A DNA stretch of 64,000 bases from Sthenelais limicola (Eukaryota; Annelida; Polychaeta; Phyllodocida; Sigalionidae). This document shows, in pieces, positions 10,038 to 21,969 of the stretch (the stretch's first letter is position 1; every line of letters begins with the position of its first letter). Where the stretch lies: assembly GCA_942159475.1 (NCBI GenBank), contig OW804099.1, forward strand, positions 14,638,999 to 14,702,998, written 5' to 3'. Below the pieces are notes generated by a model that was not told where the DNA came from, made no database searches, and worked only from the letters and a program-made list of their open reading frames with translations. The position numbers and the translations under genes are program-made.

Positions 10038-12826
10038 GTTTTTTGTTTTTAAAGATGTTTATTCAGCAAGATGAAATTATGTAGAATGTACACTATTCTC
10101 ATTCAGAGCTGGTTGTTTAGAGAAAAAATTACATAAAAATGTTTAATTACAGCAAAAAAGGTTCTAGTGATATGTAGGACATTAACAGCAAGTGACGCTG
10201 CGATTCACACACAATAAAAACCACCACCAAGGGCATCATCCTATTTGCAACAGTCCTAATAGCATCGTTTCTGACACAAAATAAAGGAAAATTACATTAT
10301 AAGACTTCAAAGAAATATGATAAGGAGAGCTATCACGACTGAAAGGGCATTTCACAAAGCCATACACACGTCCAAGGGAGACATCATATAACAGTTAGAC
10401 ATATCTCACTGAATTTCCTCACAATAGGTTCTCAGGAGTTGGAATTTCCCAGACATTTAAGCTGGTCGAAAAAGCATTTGAGCAAATTTTTCTTATTTGA
10501 TTTTTAAAAAAGGTTTGGTCGTTATTCACCTTGATCTCTCTGGGGAGGGCATTCCAGAAATTTAAAATTCGCCCAAATAAACTCTTTCGAATCGTTTCTT
10601 TATGCCAAGGAACTACTATCAACCTATTTTCCCTCATGTTATATTCATGCTGGGCGATATTCTCCTCAAAAGTGTGACAAATCCGGAATATACTAAAGAA
10701 TTTCTGCAGTCTTCTATAACATAACGGGATAATTCCAATTCTCTGGTGCAAATCAATATTGCTAATTCTATAAGCACCATTCCTAGTTTTTACCCCTATA
10801 CATAAGCGAAGACAATTATTCTGTATCTCTCTGATTACCCAGGTCCAAAATCAAAGAACTAGATTCGAGCACAGGAAGGATGTATGTTTTAAATATAAGT
10901 ACTGCAATACCAACACTAATGTAATGTCTTATTCGCGCCAGCCTTTTATATAGCAAGTTAGCTCTTAAACAGACACCATTAATATGATTCGTCATTGTCA
11001 AACCACTGTCGAGAGTGTACCCCAGATATCTAAAATTTTGAACATTATCAATCTGGACTCCATCATTATATATAAGATAATTATCGTGATTTTTTTTCCT
11101 TGTACCGTAGAACGTCTGTAATTTGGTCTTGGATCTATTAATTGTCAGACCATTATTCACTGTCCAGGTATTAAATCTATTTACATCCTCTTGAACATGG
11201 ACCAAGTCTCTATCAGACCTTATACAATGCAGGAGCACACAATCATCTGCATAAAGTATGATTTTTCCGCTGAAATTTACAGTAGCTACGTCGTTAATGT
11301 ACAAAATAAACAGCAGGGGTCCCAAGATACTGCCTTGGGCCACACCAGCATGTAAAGACAGTTTATCAGACATTTTACCATTAAGACATACCATCTGTTC
11401 TCTGTTTATCGAATATGAGTTTATCAGAGATATTATTCTAGGACCAAAACCCAATCTTTTCAGCTTATACATCAAGATGTTAATATTTATAGAATTAAAC
11501 GCCTTAGATAGGTCGAAATAAGTTGCGATAGTATCTAAACTTCTATCCTTATTTTCAACAACTATCTTCATGAACTCGTACATAGCAGTATCAACACTCT
11601 TTCCCACCCTAAAACCATGCTGGGATGGTGCAAGAATATTTCTATCAGATAAATAGCTCGAAATTTTATCTGATAGGATCTTTTCAAATATCTTGCTAGT
11701 CATAGGGGCTATTGAAATAGGTCTAATATCATTTATACATCTTGAATTTTTTTTCTTTGGTATCAAGGTACAAAGGGAGAGTTTCCAAGATTGAGGAAAG
11801 GATCCACTCCGGCGTATTTTATCTAGTAGCAATGTGAAATTATTGGCACAAGATAGAAGAGCAAGTTTCAAAAACGTTGTGTTTACATCTAGAATTCCAC
11901 TTGACTTGGTTGCATCAATAGTCTGTAGATGTTTCACAACCTCATTCCTGGTGATTTCCTCATCCCACTCAAACATGTCAATATTATCCACAATGTCTTC
12001 ATCATACGCCGAGAGGATATCAACAGAAGATTTCGGCATAATATTACAAAAAAACTGATTGCTATAATTAGCAGCTTCGAGACCAGTCAGTGTATTACCC
12101 GCAGTATCAGTGATGCACTCAATTGAAGTTAGGGAGGGACCCTCAATACCATATATATTTGAGATGTGTGACCAAAATTTCTTATCGTTTCTACTAAAAC
12201 GTTGACATATGTTATTTAAAGCATCCCTTTTTAATCTTACAATCAGTCTCTGAACTTCAATACGCAGGGATCTGGCTAGTTTGAAATCTTCAGCATTTTT
12301 GCTTTTCCTAGCCTTTTTAAAGACTCTGTTTTTCCTTGTGACTAACTGTCGGAGTTCTCTATTATGTACAATATGGCCATTTCTAATCTTAAAGGTTTCA
12401 ACCAGATATAAATCATCCTGAATTTCCTTCAGTTCATTTATTAGATTATTACTGAGGAGATCAAGGTCGGGCTCAGTCCATAGGTCTTCATAAATGTTGG
12501 ATACTCGATCGTTTATAATACCAAAGGACATTCGGGATGTTGCTCTACAGTTAAATGTGGGACTGATACTAGGTGAGCTACGTGACTTCCCTTTTTTTAG
12601 AACAACAAATACGGGGACATGATCGCTTATATTCTCATTGATAGTACCAGTATCAGCAACGTTCTTACAATTAGTAGCAATAAAGTCAATTAGAGTACCT
12701 GTCTCAGACGTAATTTGGGTGGGGTCAGTTATGTGCTGCACCAGTCCGAAGGAGTCCAATAAATTTATAAAACGTCTACTAGATATGGTTGTTCTGTTGT
12801 ATATAGTTATTGGACCATGTTGTTCT
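10038..12826 (-). mobile_element. LINE B: 5'-truncated non-LTR retrotransposon
   Basis: The element reads right to left. It starts inside the endonuclease domain at about 12826 and ends with an AATAAA signal and an A-rich tail at 10038-10060. Both ends are defined by comparison with the empty site at about 7110-7135. 5' truncation is the usual outcome of incomplete target-primed reverse transcription. Confidence 0.85.
10419..12826 (-). pseudogene. LINE B endonuclease/RT ORF, truncated and frameshifted
   Basis: This is the remnant of an endonuclease/RT protein. The upstream piece (about 12826 to 10816) holds the last part of the endonuclease, including DFIATN and NISDHVPVFV, then an RT domain with IRPISIAPM, YFDLSKAFN, GVAQGSILGPLLF and the catalytic YADD at 11242-11253. 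It hits a stop at 10816. The C-terminal region continues in another frame (open from about 10845 to 10419, including WNALPREI), so a single indel near 10845-10855 explains the break. The endonuclease start and GDFN region are missing, so this copy cannot mobilise itself. It differs in sequence from LINEs A and D and represents a third family. Confidence 0.88.
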
Positions 12827-13595
12827 TAACTAAATGTCCAGTTACCAGCACTTTATTCCATATACTACAGTATTTATTGTTACAAAAGACAGGTTGAGGA
12901 AGTTTGACTGCATGAGTCAGCTCTTCCATAGACATATATGGGATCATGATCTGTTTAATCAGGCCTTCTCATACACTGAGGACACCCTGTGGTGACCTTG
13001 GGGTACTAGTCGGTGATGAACAAACCGGAAATGGAATTATTGTATGGTTCTCCAATGAGTAATGGTGGAACAGAGAGGACATCTAGTGGTTTAACTGAAC
13101 ACTACTAGACTTTGAACATGCACTGGCAATACGCCAACAATGGTATAACTATAGCTGGGTTCAGTAAAGTCAAACAATTTATAGATAAGTCCTACTTTTT
13201 CTTCTTTTTTTTCTTTTTCTTCAAGTCCTACTTTATTTTAATGTGAAAATATGTGATCTATATGATGTAAATCTAATATCAATATTATATTGCACAAGGA
13301 TGAAATGAGGAACAGGAATAATTATGTAGATCTTTAGATACTGTGAATTGTAGGGCTACTAAGGAAGGTCTGGACTATGTAGGAGATGGATCTATAGAGT
13401 AACCATGAGTTGTAAATTCATTGGGGAGGGGTGGTGGGTGGCGGTGGACCTTCACTGCATATATTTGATAATCCCTTAAATAAGACACAATATGTAGGGG
13501 TATGTAAAACAATCAAGAAATATACCACATTTAGAGAGATTTAACAAAATGAATGAAAAATATGGGACAGATTTGCTGCCCCCGCCAAACACATA

Positions 13596-15059
13596 TATAT
13601 GGCCATTTCCACCAATTTGACAACATAGGGGTTCACAGACTCGATATCAATAAAATAGCATAAATAATTATTCATTCCCATAAAGTTGCTACTTTTTGGC
13701 AATGTGATAATTCATTGTACTAGGGAAACATTATTTAGGGGCTTTTTACCCTGGAAAATTTATTTTTTCCTTTAAAAAATCTTTTGTTTTGCCTGAAAGT
13801 CACTTTTTTTATGGGCATTATGAAAATATAGTATTGAATTTTTAAGAGCTGTATAATTAATTCCTTGTTTTTTGTTGCTCATGCAGTCATATGACGATAG
13901 TAAAGGTATGAAGATAGTAAAGGACGAAAAAATATTTCCCTAAATATTTCTTTTAGGGCACAAGCATTAGAAAGTATTTTTATTTAGATAAATTTGAGTG
14001 TGGGGTAGGCTATGTCGCCTTACATCAGCACTTTAGATTTAATGTTGAAGAATTCACAACAAAATAAAAAGTATCTATCAAATATAGATTTAGAATATGT
14101 GACATTTAACCTACAAACATCAAAACTATATGAGTAAGAGTTATCATTGAATTCTAGCTTAACAAGTACACAGGGACAAATGGGGGGTGGGAATGGGGGC
14201 CTGTCACCTAACATCAGCAGGGTTGATGGCCCTAGAAGGCAGATTTAAAATAAATTTACTTCTTAGTTGAGTTCTATAATTTGTTTTGACTATTTTTATC
14301 CTATTATTGTGAATATTGATGATTGTTGATAATTTCATGCGTGGTAAATACTACAATAAGGCCTGTGTCGCCTAACATGAACAGATGAACTCCAGTGCAT
14401 ACCTGAGTATTATATATAATAGTATACTCACTGTATATTTGTTGAAATTCTCTTTCAATTAATGTAAAATAATCGTCACAAATCTCAGAGTTTCCAAACC
14501 CCTAATCGTTACCTTTTATGTTACACCACTTGTAACATCACCTCTCTCTCTCTTCCCCAACCTCTCTCTGTCCTCTCTCACCCCCTCTCTCTGTTCTACC
14601 CCTGCCCCCTCCCCACTCTTTGCTCTCTCTTCTATCTAGAACGTCTTAATCTAACCTTTCATTTATCATAATCTCATGAATATAGCATCAATATTTGTGA
14701 TTTTTCAAATTTCAATTTGTGTCCTTAAACACCTTCCCTAGTCAGATAGATATCAAGAGTAATGTTTATGTAATTGTGACAGTCTCTGTGATTTCCAGTC
14801 TTATTGCCCTGTCAGCTAGGACAGGAAATCGCATCTATAGACTGTCACAGTTATTGAACTGCACTTGTATAATTGTATTGCAAGGCGGTACCATATTATG
14901 GTCCTGTTTATATACCTAAGGGTATGGTACTAAATGTGTATTAAGATATTAAGTGCTACAGACACTCTTACAACCATTGACACAAAGTATAAAACATTGC
15001 CTAAATGGTATTACTGTACTTCGCTTCACTATATGCCATACTTAATTGTTAACTATTCC
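13596..15059. other. anonymous sequence with a CT-rich tract
   Basis: No gene is visible. A CT-rich low-complexity tract of CTCTCT runs lies at about 14540-14640. A short motif (GTCGCCTTACATCAGCA and relatives) recurs at about 14012, 14200 and 14365, about 180 bp apart, and may be the trace of a degenerate tandem repeat. Confidence 0.5.
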
Positions 15060-15310
15060 TGCAGAGGCTGAATTTAACTTCGCCTCTATTGACAACACTG
15101 ACATCCTATGTACTGAAAACCGTTCTTATTGTACATAATTATCCTTTTTTTTCTTAATAATTTGTAACATTGTAACTTTTTGAGCAAATGCCAATTCTGA
15201 ATTCGTTATTAGGCATTCATCGGGAGAAATGATAATAATATCATTATTGATTGAACAACCTATTGTATTTTCCATCTATACAAATAAAGAATTCTTAAAA
15301 TGAAATGAAG
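15060..15310 (+). mobile_element. possible LINE or SINE 3' end
   Basis: The stretch ends with AATAAAGAATTCTT followed by short AAATG repeats. A closely similar terminus occurs on the opposite strand at about 59410-59450. Two copies of the same polyadenylation-signal-plus-pentamer tail in unrelated contexts suggest retrotransposed 3' ends. No coding part remains and the 5' edge is a guess. Confidence 0.4.
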
Positions 15311-15671
15311 CAATTAATTTCTTATGTAGTCACATTAATAGTTGTTGAAGATTGCTACCGCAAAGGAATTCTGAAGGACTATCAATCCATTGTCTTCCTT
15401 AATAGGACTTATTTTCAAGTTATATGGGCCTCTTTAAATGATTAGGGAAATATTCTCCCTTTGGGGATATTTTGGTAAAATTGTCTGAAAATTTGACATT
15501 TCAGCTTGATAGACCTACATGGTGAATGTCCAGTCCTAATGGAAACAATATAAAGCAATAGTTATTGCTGTGACACCTGAATTGTGCTGGTGGAGGGGGT
15601 TGCTGGGCAGCCACCTTCTGTTACTTCACTCTATGGTCGGCCATGACACAGAATGGTTGGAAAGAAGTTGT

Positions 15672-16806
15672 GTTTTTTATTTTTTTTTCATTAGGAGTAT
15701 TAATCAGTCAATACACATAAATAACATTATGATACAGACATTGAAACATTATAAACATAGCAAGATAGTGTGTTGAACAGGTAGGGAATAGCCTCAGTCT
15801 TAGTCTAGCTAAGTCTGGTAAATTGGCTATTACCTTACAAATCTTGACCTTTTTCATGTAGTTGTTTAGTGAAAGAGACTATCTAAAGAACTAGGAGATA
15901 GCTAAGGTGATGGATGATGGATGAAGAATAGGAGCACATAAGTACAATTGAATGTATAAGGGTAACAAGCTTTCGGCCTTGGTTAGGGCCTTGAAACGGT
16001 CATACGAGTCTATATTCCTGGTTTCAGGGTCTAAATTGTTCCACAATTTCGCTGTTTTTCGCTGTATACAATTCAAGTCATAGTTCACTGTGTTGGGTTT
16101 TAGAGATAGAAGTACTGGTCCATCCCATTGTCTTGTGTTTCTTCTCTCATTGTTTAAATATCCTTTTTGTTTCTCCTGAAGGCAAAATTTAAAATATGTG
16201 CTTTTCTTCTATCTTCTAGTTTGGGTACATTGGCTAGTCTGTGGATTAACATGGTATCAGTGAGGATGGGAAGCTTTAAAGCTACTTTTATACATTTGTT
16301 CTGAAGGATTTTGAGTGCATTCAATTAATTTACATTACAGCCACTATAGGTAATGTCTCCATAATCAAACAATGGTAGAATATGACTTTTAAAAATTCTT
16401 AGTAGAACATACTGAGGTACAAGCTTTGATATTCTTCTTAACAGATAAAGTGTATGGCTTACAGACCTATGAGTTTGCCTAACAGAGAATTTTAAATGTG
16501 AGTCTAGGGTTATTCCCAGGTACTTATAAATACTCTTCTACATTGTCCAGCAAGGTATTATTTATAGTAATATTTGGTTGGATATTTCCTACTCTTGATC
16601 TTTGTCCCCTAGGGTGCATACACTTTGTCTTGGTTACATTTAAAGTCAGCTTGTTGCTTTGACACCAGTTCCAAAAATTAACAGTATCTTCTTGAACCTT
16701 CAATAATATTGTTGTCATGACAATATATGACAGTATCATCAGCAAATAACTTAATTTTACAATGTCTGAGACTTGTGTTAAGATCTTCTTGTTCTCTGGA
16801 GTCTAG
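15672..16806 (-). mobile_element. LINE C: decayed RT 3' fragment
   Basis: On the minus strand the fragment preserves the RT catalytic motif KLFADDTVIY (ATCATCAGCAAA on the + strand at 16735-16746), then WCQSNKLTLNVTKTK and similarity to the RT C-terminal region, and near 15891-16088 the LINE C-terminal pattern KTAKLWNNLDPETRNI. Several frameshifts and stops separate these pieces. The 3' end is an A-rich tail at about 15672-15690. Sequence upstream of the FADD motif is absent, so it is 5'-truncated and inactive. Confidence 0.8.
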
Positions 16807-16808
16807 GA

Positions 16809-17009
16809 GTGTGGGTTAAACATTCACTACTACAATATATTGACTTACCTCAACTCCTCATGCTCAAGCGGTGCTCTGGTTGTAGCGGTCTACACTTATA
16901 TCCTTTTTGTGCATCCTGTCTAGGAAATGATGCCAACAAAACCAACCTGCAATACAAGTCCTGGTTGGAGGACACCTACACTGCATCCGTGAGGGAATTC
17001 AGTGCTTGA
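16809..17009 (+). other. weak candidate exon or fragment
   Basis: A pyrimidine-rich acceptor-like run (CCTTTTTGTGCATCCTGTCTAG, about 16900-16922) is followed by an open stretch reading NDANKTNLQYKSWLEDTYTA that ends in TGA at 17007-17009. It abuts the 5' truncation point of LINE C. It could be a terminal exon, a pseudogene piece or chance; no upstream exon is seen. Confidence 0.2.
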
Positions 17010-18519
17010 GAGAAGAACTTACAAGCCCTTCAAGTGAAGTCTGGTGAGGCTTCGGCTACTAGCAGTAGAATTATAGATAGATATCTAAATTACTAAATAA
17101 TGCCCAATTGATCCTGTATATGGTCAGTTCATTATGATTAGGGATTTACAAACTAGAGATTGAAAAAAAGCCAAATAATTCCCTCAAAGACCTCGGGATT
17201 AACACATGTTGGGAGAGGAAAACCATAAAACACCAGTTATAATCTTTGTTGAATGTTTTTGTAAAAAAATTGCAGGCCATCATGGAATGTGTGGCCTGCC
17301 AAGCAAGGCATCTTGTTTACAAACAATGTAATCGGAAGAAGCAGAAATTATTCACTGATATTTATTAATTCATATATTATTCATGAGAAAGGTTTGTAAT
17401 CTCCAGTAAATCCTACTCTGAATGGCTTCTTTGAAGCATTGGATTATACCCAAAGCATTTTGTAATGTTCATGTATAATATATGTTCATTTTGACCATGA
17501 GGGTATTGCTCACGGGTGTATATAATTTGTTATTAATTCGGTGTATTATAATAATGGTGTTCGTCCAGGTGTTTATATAGCAGTGAGTTGGTTACACATG
17601 TGTACAAATGTGTAATAGTTTTAGATTGGACGACAGGACTGGGGTCCCGAATAGAAACAATGGAAGATGAGTTAGAGATATGCGTGGGTTTATTCCCATG
17701 AGTGAATTGAATGAATTAGGTAAAGGACATTTTTTAATTATTTACTCATTTATTTATTTCTAGATAGAATGTTCTAACTAAATTATTATCATTATTATTG
17801 AACTTTTATGCATATATACAATAGGAAGAAGGACACTAATCTCACCATCAGGGATCTTCCTGGTGGCCCTTCTTAAATTAAAACCTGACAATAAAGGAGC
17901 ATTCTTTAGATCTGACTCCCAACACAAGAAAACTAGTCATGCAACCTGCCCCTGGCCTAGGCTCGATGTAGTCCTGGCAGTAGAGATGGATTACTTTGTA
18001 CAGCCTAGATATTAGCCTTAGGCAAAACAAAAATATAAAAAAATAGGCGTTTCGATTAACCTCACCTACCTAGGAACCTTACCCAACCTAAAGTTATTTT
18101 GACCATGTCTAATGTTTTCCCCCCAAAAGCTAAGTTAAGCAAGGAAACATGTCTTCTTAATCAAAAAAACATTTAAATGTATATTTCTCTGTTTATTTAT
18201 GATATAGATATTTTTTTCCAGTTCTTAGAAGGTGGTTCGTAACAAAATTACCACCCATCTCTACCAAATTCTCAGCTGTTTCGGAAATAAACCTAATATT
18301 ATTCCTTGGCCTTAAGGCCTTCTAATGATGTTTGTTGCTTGGATGTTAGTATTATTGTGTGTTGAAGTTTGTGCGTGAAAATAAATCCTGCGCAAACCTA
18401 TGATTATTGTATAAACAAGGTGTGGCTTCCGTGCTAGACAAATTCAATCTGCGCGAAAAGGTATCAAAGTATTTAGTGCACTGAAAATTGTCCACGCGAA
18501 TGAAACAGGAGAGTAATTG
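17010..18519. other. anonymous sequence, with a possible LINE 3' tail near 17780-17875
   Basis: No gene is seen. On the minus strand about 17875-17780 reads as a GGGCCACCAGG / CCTGATGGTG hairpin-like segment followed by AATAATGATAATAAT, which resembles a CR1/L2-type 3' end with a microsatellite tail. The rest is unassignable. Confidence 0.35.
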
Positions 18520-18752
18520 GGTCAGATTGTGAGAAAATGTACAATTTATCTTGACAAATCCTCTCAAATAACCCAAATTTAAGACAAAAAGGAGGTTCAA
18601 AATTCAGTTCAACATAACCAAAGAGATAGTTTGAAACAAGGCAATATCAAATATACTCAGATATACCTAATGTTTATCATTTTACAGCCTAAATATGGTG
18701 AATTTACTAAATGTGTAGATCTGAAGATTGTACATTTTCTCACAATCTGACC
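18520..18752 (-). mobile_element. MITE with perfect 26-bp terminal inverted repeats
   Basis: The left end begins GGTCAGATTGTGAGAAAATG and continues for 6 more bases; the right end is its exact reverse complement. The element is 233 bp and noncoding. It is homologous through its interior to the copy at 21228-21466 in opposite orientation, and to copies at 5895 and 59267. No clear target-site duplication is visible. Confidence 0.88.
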
Positions 18753-18769
18753 TCAGTACATGTGAAGTA

Positions 18770-21114
18770 GTAGTAGTATATGTAGGCTGGTATTAGTTGC
18801 AGGATACATATATAGACTCACTGCTATCATGTATTTATTTACAACTAGTAGTATATGTAGGCTGGTATTAGTTGCAGGATACATATATAGACTCACTGCT
18901 ATCATGTATTTATTTACAACTAGTAGTATATGTAGGCTGGTATTAGTTGCAGGATACATATATAGACTCACCGCTATCATGTATTTATTTACAACTAGTA
19001 GTATATGGAGGCTGGTATTAGTTGAAGGATACATATATAGACTCACCGCTATCCTGTATTTATTTACAACTAGTAGTATATGTAGGCTGGTATTAGTTGC
19101 AGGATACATATATAGACTCACTGCTATCATGTATTTATTTACAACTAGTATTATATGGAGGCTGGTATTAGTTGCAGGATACATATATAGACTCACCGCT
19201 ATCATGTATTTATTTACAACTAGTAGTATATGGAGGCTGGTATTAGTTGCAGGATACATATATAGACTCACCGCTATCATGTATTTATTTACAACTAGTA
19301 GTATATGGAGGCTGGTATTAGTTGCAGGATACATATATAGACTCACCGCTATCCTGTATTTATTTACAACTAGTAGTATATGGAGGCTGGTATTAGTTGC
19401 AGGATACATATATAGACTCACTGCTATCAAGTATTTATTTACAACTAGTAGTATATGGAGGCTGGTATTAGTTGCAGGATACATATATAGACTCACCACT
19501 ATCCTGTATTTATTTACAACTAGTAGTATATGGAGGCTGGTATTAGTTGCAGGATACATATATAGACTCACTGCTATCATGTATTTATTTACAACTAGTA
19601 GTATATGGAGGCTGGTATTAGTTGCAGGATACATATACATACTAGACTCACCGCTATTGTGTATTTATTTACAACTAGTAGTATATGGAGGCTGGTATTA
19701 GTTGCAGGATACATATATAGACACACCGCTATCATGTATTTATTTACAACTAGTAGTATATGGAGGCTGGTATTAGTTGCAGGATACATATATAGACTCA
19801 CTGCTATCCTGTATTTATTTACAACTAGTAGTATATGGAGGCTGGTATTAGTTGCAGGATACATATATAGACTCACTGCTATCCTGTATTTATTTACAAC
19901 TAGTAGTATATGGAGGCTGGTATTAGTTGCAGGATACATATATAGACTCACTGCTATCCTGTATTTATTTACAACTAGTAGTATATGGAGGCTGGTATTA
20001 GTTGCAGGATACATATATAGACTCACTGCTATCCTGTATTTATTTACAACTAGTAGTATATGGAGGCTGGTATTAGTTGCAGGATACATATACATACCAG
20101 ACTCACTGCTATCCTGTATTTATTTACAACTAGTAGTATATGGAGGCTGGTATTAGTTGCAGGATACATGTATAGACTCACTGCTATCATGTATTTATTT
20201 ACAACTAGTAGTATATGGAGGCTGGTATTAGTTGCAGGATACATATATAGACTCACTGCTATCATGTATTTATTTACAACTAGTAGTATATGGAGGCTGG
20301 TATTAGTTGCAGGATACATGTATAGACTCACTGCTATCCTGTATTTATTTACAACTAGTAGTATATGGAGGCTGGTATTAGTTGCAGGATACATATATAG
20401 ACTCACCGCTATCATGTATTTATTTACAACTAGTAGTATATGGAGGCTGGTATTAGTTGCAGGATACATATATAGACTCACTGCTATCCTGTATTTATTT
20501 ACAACTAGTAGTATATGGAGGCTGGTATTAGTTGCAGGATACATATAAATACTAGACTCACTGCTATAGTGTATTTATTTACAACTAGTAGTATATGGAG
20601 GCTGGTATTAGTTGCAGGATACATATATAGACTCACTGCTATCATGTATTTATTTACAACTAGTAGTATATGGAGGCTGGTATTAGTTGCAGGATACATA
20701 TATAGACTCACTGCTATCATGTATTTATTTACAACTAGTAGTATATGGAGGCTGGTATTAGTTGCAGGATACATGTATAGACTCACTGCTATCATGTATT
20801 TATTTACAACTAGTAGTATATGGAGGCTGGTATTAGTTGCAGGATACATGTATAGACTCACTGCTATCATGTATTTATTTACAACTAGTAGTATATGGAG
20901 GCTGGTATTAGTTGCAGGATACATATAAATACTAGACTCACCGCTATCACGTATTTATTTACAACTAGTAGTATATGGAGGCTGGTATTAGTTGCAGGAT
21001 ACATATAAATACTAGACTCACCGCTATCATGTATTTATTTACAACTAGTAGTATATGGAGGCTGGTATTAGTTACAGGATACATATATAGACTCACCGCT
21101 ATCCTGTATTTATT
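18770..21114. repeat. 75-bp minisatellite, about 31 copies
   Basis: The unit is 75 bp and includes GTATTTATTTACAACTAGTA and GGCTGGTATTAGTTGCAGGA. Some units carry a 5-bp insertion (ATACATACTAG or ATAAATACTAG in place of ATATAG), giving 80 bp. Because 75 is a multiple of three and one frame per strand lacks stops, the array reads as long repetitive ORFs on both strands that break exactly at the 80-bp units. These are not genes. Confidence 0.97.
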
Positions 21115-21227
21115 TGGATTTAATACCAATTGCTAAACCTTTATGCACTAACATTCTTAGAGTTTGTGAAAAAACTTTGAAAAATATCAGTTTTGTCACT
21201 TATTTTTCTGTGACACATCACTCATAT

Positions 21228-21466
21228 GGGTAAGATTTTCAGAAAATGTACAATTGGCAGCTCTACACATTTAGGAAACTCTGCTAGATTAGGCTGAGAA
21301 ATGATGAGTACAGAATATAATTATCTTAGTACATTTGGCATCGCATTGATTTAAAGTATCAGTTCTCTTATATTAAACTGCATTTTGAAGCTTATTTTTG
21401 TCTTAAATGTTGGTTAGTTGAGAGGATTGGTTAAGGCGAATTGTACATTTTCTGAAAATCTGACCC
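21228..21466 (+). mobile_element. MITE, same family as 18520-18752
   Basis: Terminal inverted repeats of about 29 bp start GGGTAAGATTTTCAGAAAAT on the left and end in the reverse complement of GGGTCAGATTTTCAGAAAAT on the right, with few mismatches. ATAT flanks both ends (21224-21227 and 21467-21470), a possible target duplication. The interior matches the 18520 copy in reverse. Confidence 0.85.
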
Positions 21467-21969
21467 ATATATGTCTGTGCATTTGAATGAATACTAAACT
21501 ATATTATTGAAGAAGTCATTGATTTGTTCTGAAAATGTTTATTTAATAAATCAGGAACATGCTTTTTAATTAATCCAGTTTCTCATCAGTCATCCACGAT
21601 ACATTCCCTCATTTAAATAATTCAGTAAATATTTTACCTTCTTTATTTCACTCCATGATTCACTGTAGACAAGATTAATGTTACCACAGTGTGTCTGACC
21701 CAACACATACAATGTAGTGTAGGTAATTGTTTTATTAATTAGATTTTTAAAATTAAATTAACTGTAATTCATATTTAAATGTAATGTAAATGTCATCTAT
21801 AAGTAAATCATATCCACTGAGGTTCATCTAACAAGTCCATCCTCCAGGTGAAACCACCATCCAGGGCATTGTTAAACACATACAGCGTAATGTCTTTCCT
21901 TTATTTATTAATTCATTTATTAGTTGGATTGTTAATATCATTGAGTTAACTGTATATGTGTAAAGTATA
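21467..21969. other. 3' flank of terminal exon 1
   Basis: This is A+T-rich noncoding sequence directly downstream of the minus-strand stop codon. It contains the candidate polyadenylation signals listed separately and nothing else I can assign. Confidence 0.5.
21900..21909 (-). terminator. candidate polyadenylation signals of terminal exon 1
   Basis: Two overlapping AATAAA hexamers on the minus strand (21905-21900 and 21909-21904) lie about 60-70 nt beyond the stop codon, a plausible distance for a short 3' UTR. The hexamer is common in A+T-rich DNA, so this is suggestive only. Confidence 0.45.

Larger units (their letters stand above)
9640..13595 (+). repeat. duplicated segment, copy 2 (interrupted by LINE B)
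   Basis: Its two halves, about 9640-10037 and 12827-13595, together match copy 1 at 6750-7970. The junctions with copy 1 lie at TTTGGCATAT on the left and TTCTTA...AAATGTCCAG on the right. This fixes the insertion point and shows that LINE B arrived after the duplication. Confidence 0.8.

Noticed and set aside
18753..20928. Repetitive membrane-like proteins in the 75-bp array
   Set aside because: They are open on both strands at once and broken only by 80-bp units, which points to periodicity and not coding.
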